Assembly: GCA_002304935.1 (NCBI GenBank)
Contig: DBPS01000012.1
Coordinates: 40,434 to 74,924, forward strand
Length of the DNA stretch: 34,491 nt
Source of the DNA: Candidatus Humimicrobium oleiphilum
Lineage (GTDB): Bacteria > Actinomycetota > Humimicrobiia > Humimicrobiales > Humimicrobiaceae
Direction of reading: 5' to 3'
In this document: positions 33,280 to 34,491 of the stretch, piece after piece
How positions within the stretch are numbered: position 1 is the stretch's first letter
How the letters are laid out: each line of letters opens with the position of its first letter
Notes under the pieces: generated by a model
The model's database searches: none
What the model was told of the DNA's origin: nothing
What the model saw: only the letters and a program-made list of their open reading frames with translations
Position numbers and translations under genes: made by a program

Positions 33280-34080
33280 TTAATTTTTAATGACAATGAC
33301 AGTAATATTGTCATTGCCTCCGTTTTTAATCGCTTTTTTTACAAGGTTTTCTGCAATCTCTTTTGAAGTTTTGTGCTTTGATTTTTCCAAGATCTTTTTT
33401 ATTGAATCATCATAAACCATGGAACTTAAACCGTCTGAGCAGATAAATGCTACATCATCTTTTAAAAGATCGAATTTAAAACATTCAAGGGTGGATATAT
33501 CATTTTCACCTATTATTCCTGTAAGGTAATTTCTCTGAGGATGAGAGAACATTTCTTCATACGTTATAGCTCCTTTTTTATAAAGGGCAAAAACAAAAGT
33601 GTGATCTTCGGTAAGAAGATTAAGTTCAGAATTTCTGAACAGGTAAAGCCTGCTGTCTCCCACATGGACCACATAACCTTTTTCATTTTCTATAAACAGG
33701 CATGTAAAAGTAGTACCCATTCCGCTATATTCTTCATTTTCAAGCCCCATCCTGTATATTTTGCTGTTAGCGTATTCAATACTCTCAATTAGGATTTTCT
33801 GAATTTTGTCAGCAGTGTTATTTTTGGAAATTATTTTTGAAAGATTATTTGGTTTTTCTACCTGTTCTTTTTTTTTATCTTTATTAATCCTGCTTGATAG
33901 AAGCTCATTAAAATGCTCAACAAAGTATTTAACTGCATATCTGCTGGCTATTTCTCCTGCATTATGTCCTCCCATGCCGTCTGCAACAATCATTAAATTA
34001 TTTTCTGCATGGTAGAAGTCTTCATTAGAAGCTCTGAGTTTTCCTATATCGCTTAATGCATAATATTCCATAAGAAACAT
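33280..34080 (-). CDS. PP2C-family Ser/Thr protein phosphatase (Stp/PrpC type)
   Basis: The 266-aa phosphatase reverses PASTA-kinase phosphorylation. Metal-binding motifs are complete: SNEDFYH, VADGMGGHNAGE, GDSRLYL, CSDGLSSM and GGNDNITVIVI. A lysine-rich insert at about 66-92 is longer than in most relatives. ATG 34080 and ATG 34071 are both possible starts. The second gives MEYYALSDIGKLR, closer to the family. A promoter with TATAAT ends exactly 7 bases before ATG 34071, which would make a leaderless mRNA. Neither start has a ribosome site. The kinase follows after 14 bp. Confidence 0.95.
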   Translation of the reverse strand: MFLMEYYALSDIGKLRASNEDFYHAENNLMIVADGMGGHNAGEIASRYAVKYFVEHFNELLSSRINKDKKKEQVEKPNNLSKIISKNNTADKIQKILIESIEYANSKIYRMGLENEEYSGMGTTFTCLFIENEKGYVVHVGDSRLYLFRNSELNLLTEDHTFVFALYKKGAITYEEMFSHPQRNYLTGIIGENDISTLECFKFDLLKDDVAFICSDGLSSMVYDDSIKKILEKSKHKTSKEIAENLVKKAIKNGGNDNITVIVIKN

Positions 34081-34107
34081 TATAGTTAAATAAACAGAGT
34101 ATGAGAA
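34079..34107 (-). promoter_or_regulatory. Candidate promoter for the phosphatase-kinase unit, possibly leaderless
   Basis: On the minus strand TTCTCA (34107-34102) and a consensus TATAAT (34084-34079) are 17 bp apart. The expected start point is 7 bases past the -10, which is the A of ATG 34071. That fits leaderless transcription of the phosphatase and explains the missing ribosome site. If ATG 34080 were the true start, the -10 would overlap it. Confidence 0.45.
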
Positions 34108-34161
34108 ATAAATTATTAAAGATAGTAAAATTCCATATAGAAGGTAAAAATAAAGAAAAGA

Positions 34162-34491
34162 TCATTTATTTTCTAATATTTCTTTCAAAACCACTGCATT
34201 ATTATGCATTTCATCTTTTGAACCATAAAGAAGTGTTATTACTCTGTGCTGATGCTCCAATTTTTTAATTTCATCGATAAGATCCTGTTTTTCTTTAAGC
34301 TCATTCCTGTATTCTTCCTTAAAATCATCCCATTTTTCTGCTTTATGAGCAAAATACTTTCTCAGGACATTGCTTGGGGCAATATCCTTTAACCAGGTAT
34401 CTGTTTTTGTTTTTTCTTTAGACAATCCTCTGGGCCATATTCTGTCGACCAGGATCCTGAAACCGTCTTTCTCATCGTATTGTTCATATAC
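34162..34491 (-). CDS. DUF488 family protein (N-terminus outside window)
   Basis: The frame is open to the right edge; 109 residues are visible before the TGA. They match the DUF488 family: FRILVDRIWPRG near the edge, WLKDIAPSNVLRKYFAH, KWDDFKEEYRNEL, and VITLLYGSKDEMHNNA at the end. Only the first few residues appear to be missing. The function of this family is not established. Conserved Arg, Trp and His residues suggest a nucleotide- or nucleic-acid-related enzyme, but I would not assign an activity. It lies 81 bp upstream of the phosphatase on the same strand, with a separate promoter candidate between them. Confidence 0.82.
   Translation of the reverse strand, partial: VYEQYDEKDGFRILVDRIWPRGLSKEKTKTDTWLKDIAPSNVLRKYFAHKAEKWDDFKEEYRNELKEKQDLIDEIKKLEHQHRVITLLYGSKDEMHNNAVVLKEILENK

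Noticed and set aside
1..34491. tRNA or rRNA genes, CRISPR arrays, insertion sequences, phage or defence islands
   Set aside because: No repeat-spacer pattern, transposase motif or structural RNA signature was seen. The window is packed with core metabolic and housekeeping genes.

Overview
This is an AT-rich window from what looks like an anaerobic, Gram-positive-type (monoderm) bacterium. The left third follows the order known from the Bacillus/Clostridium clpC region: lysS, mcsA, mcsB, clpC, disA, yacL-like PIN/TRAM, ispD, ispF, gltX, cysE, cysS, rlmB, yacP. It lacks the ctsR, radA and mrnC genes that Bacillus has in this run. The PASTA-domain kinase, the ferredoxin-fused Etf proteins and a MetV-type protein fit a Clostridia-like organism or a deep low-GC actinobacterial lineage. 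The sequence alone does not let me choose between these.

Layout. Positions 1-14313 (+) hold translation, proteostasis, second-messenger and isoprenoid genes, ending in a secreted nuclease with a lamin-tail domain. Positions 14348-22640 (-) hold three blocks, read right to left: bioY, a carboxyltransferase-like/BCCP fusion and accC; then a lone metV-like gene with its own promoter and terminator; then etfB, etfA and a GlcD-type oxidase, which look like an electron-bifurcating lactate dehydrogenase module. Positions 22801-31292 (+) form one tight run: acyl-CoA dehydrogenase, etfB, etfA (with two ferredoxin clusters), fabZ, fabD, fabG, fabF, accD, accA. Positions 31355-34491 (-) hold a PASTA Ser/Thr kinase, its PP2C phosphatase and a partial DUF488 gene. 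No gene-free stretch exceeds 300 bases.

How the genes work together. The 160-bp divergent region 22641-22800 separates two halves of one metabolic theme. Leftward are biotin uptake, BCCP and biotin carboxylase. Rightward are fatty-acid elongation and the acetyl-CoA carboxyltransferase subunits. All four ACC subunits are therefore within 13 kb, on two divergent transcription units. The shared intergenic region contains two strong, interleaved inverted repeats that no gene explains.

The main oddities are degenerate enzymes in conserved places. The McsB homologue has lost nearly all phosphagen-kinase active-site residues. The long BCCP protein carries an N-terminal pyruvate carboxylase/oxaloacetate decarboxylase-type domain whose metal-binding histidines are gone. 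DisA has RHI where the family has RHR, and CysRS has Ser at the first position of its HIGH-type motif. An acyl-CoA dehydrogenase/Etf module also sits inside the fab run, which has no enoyl-ACP reductase, FabH or ACP.
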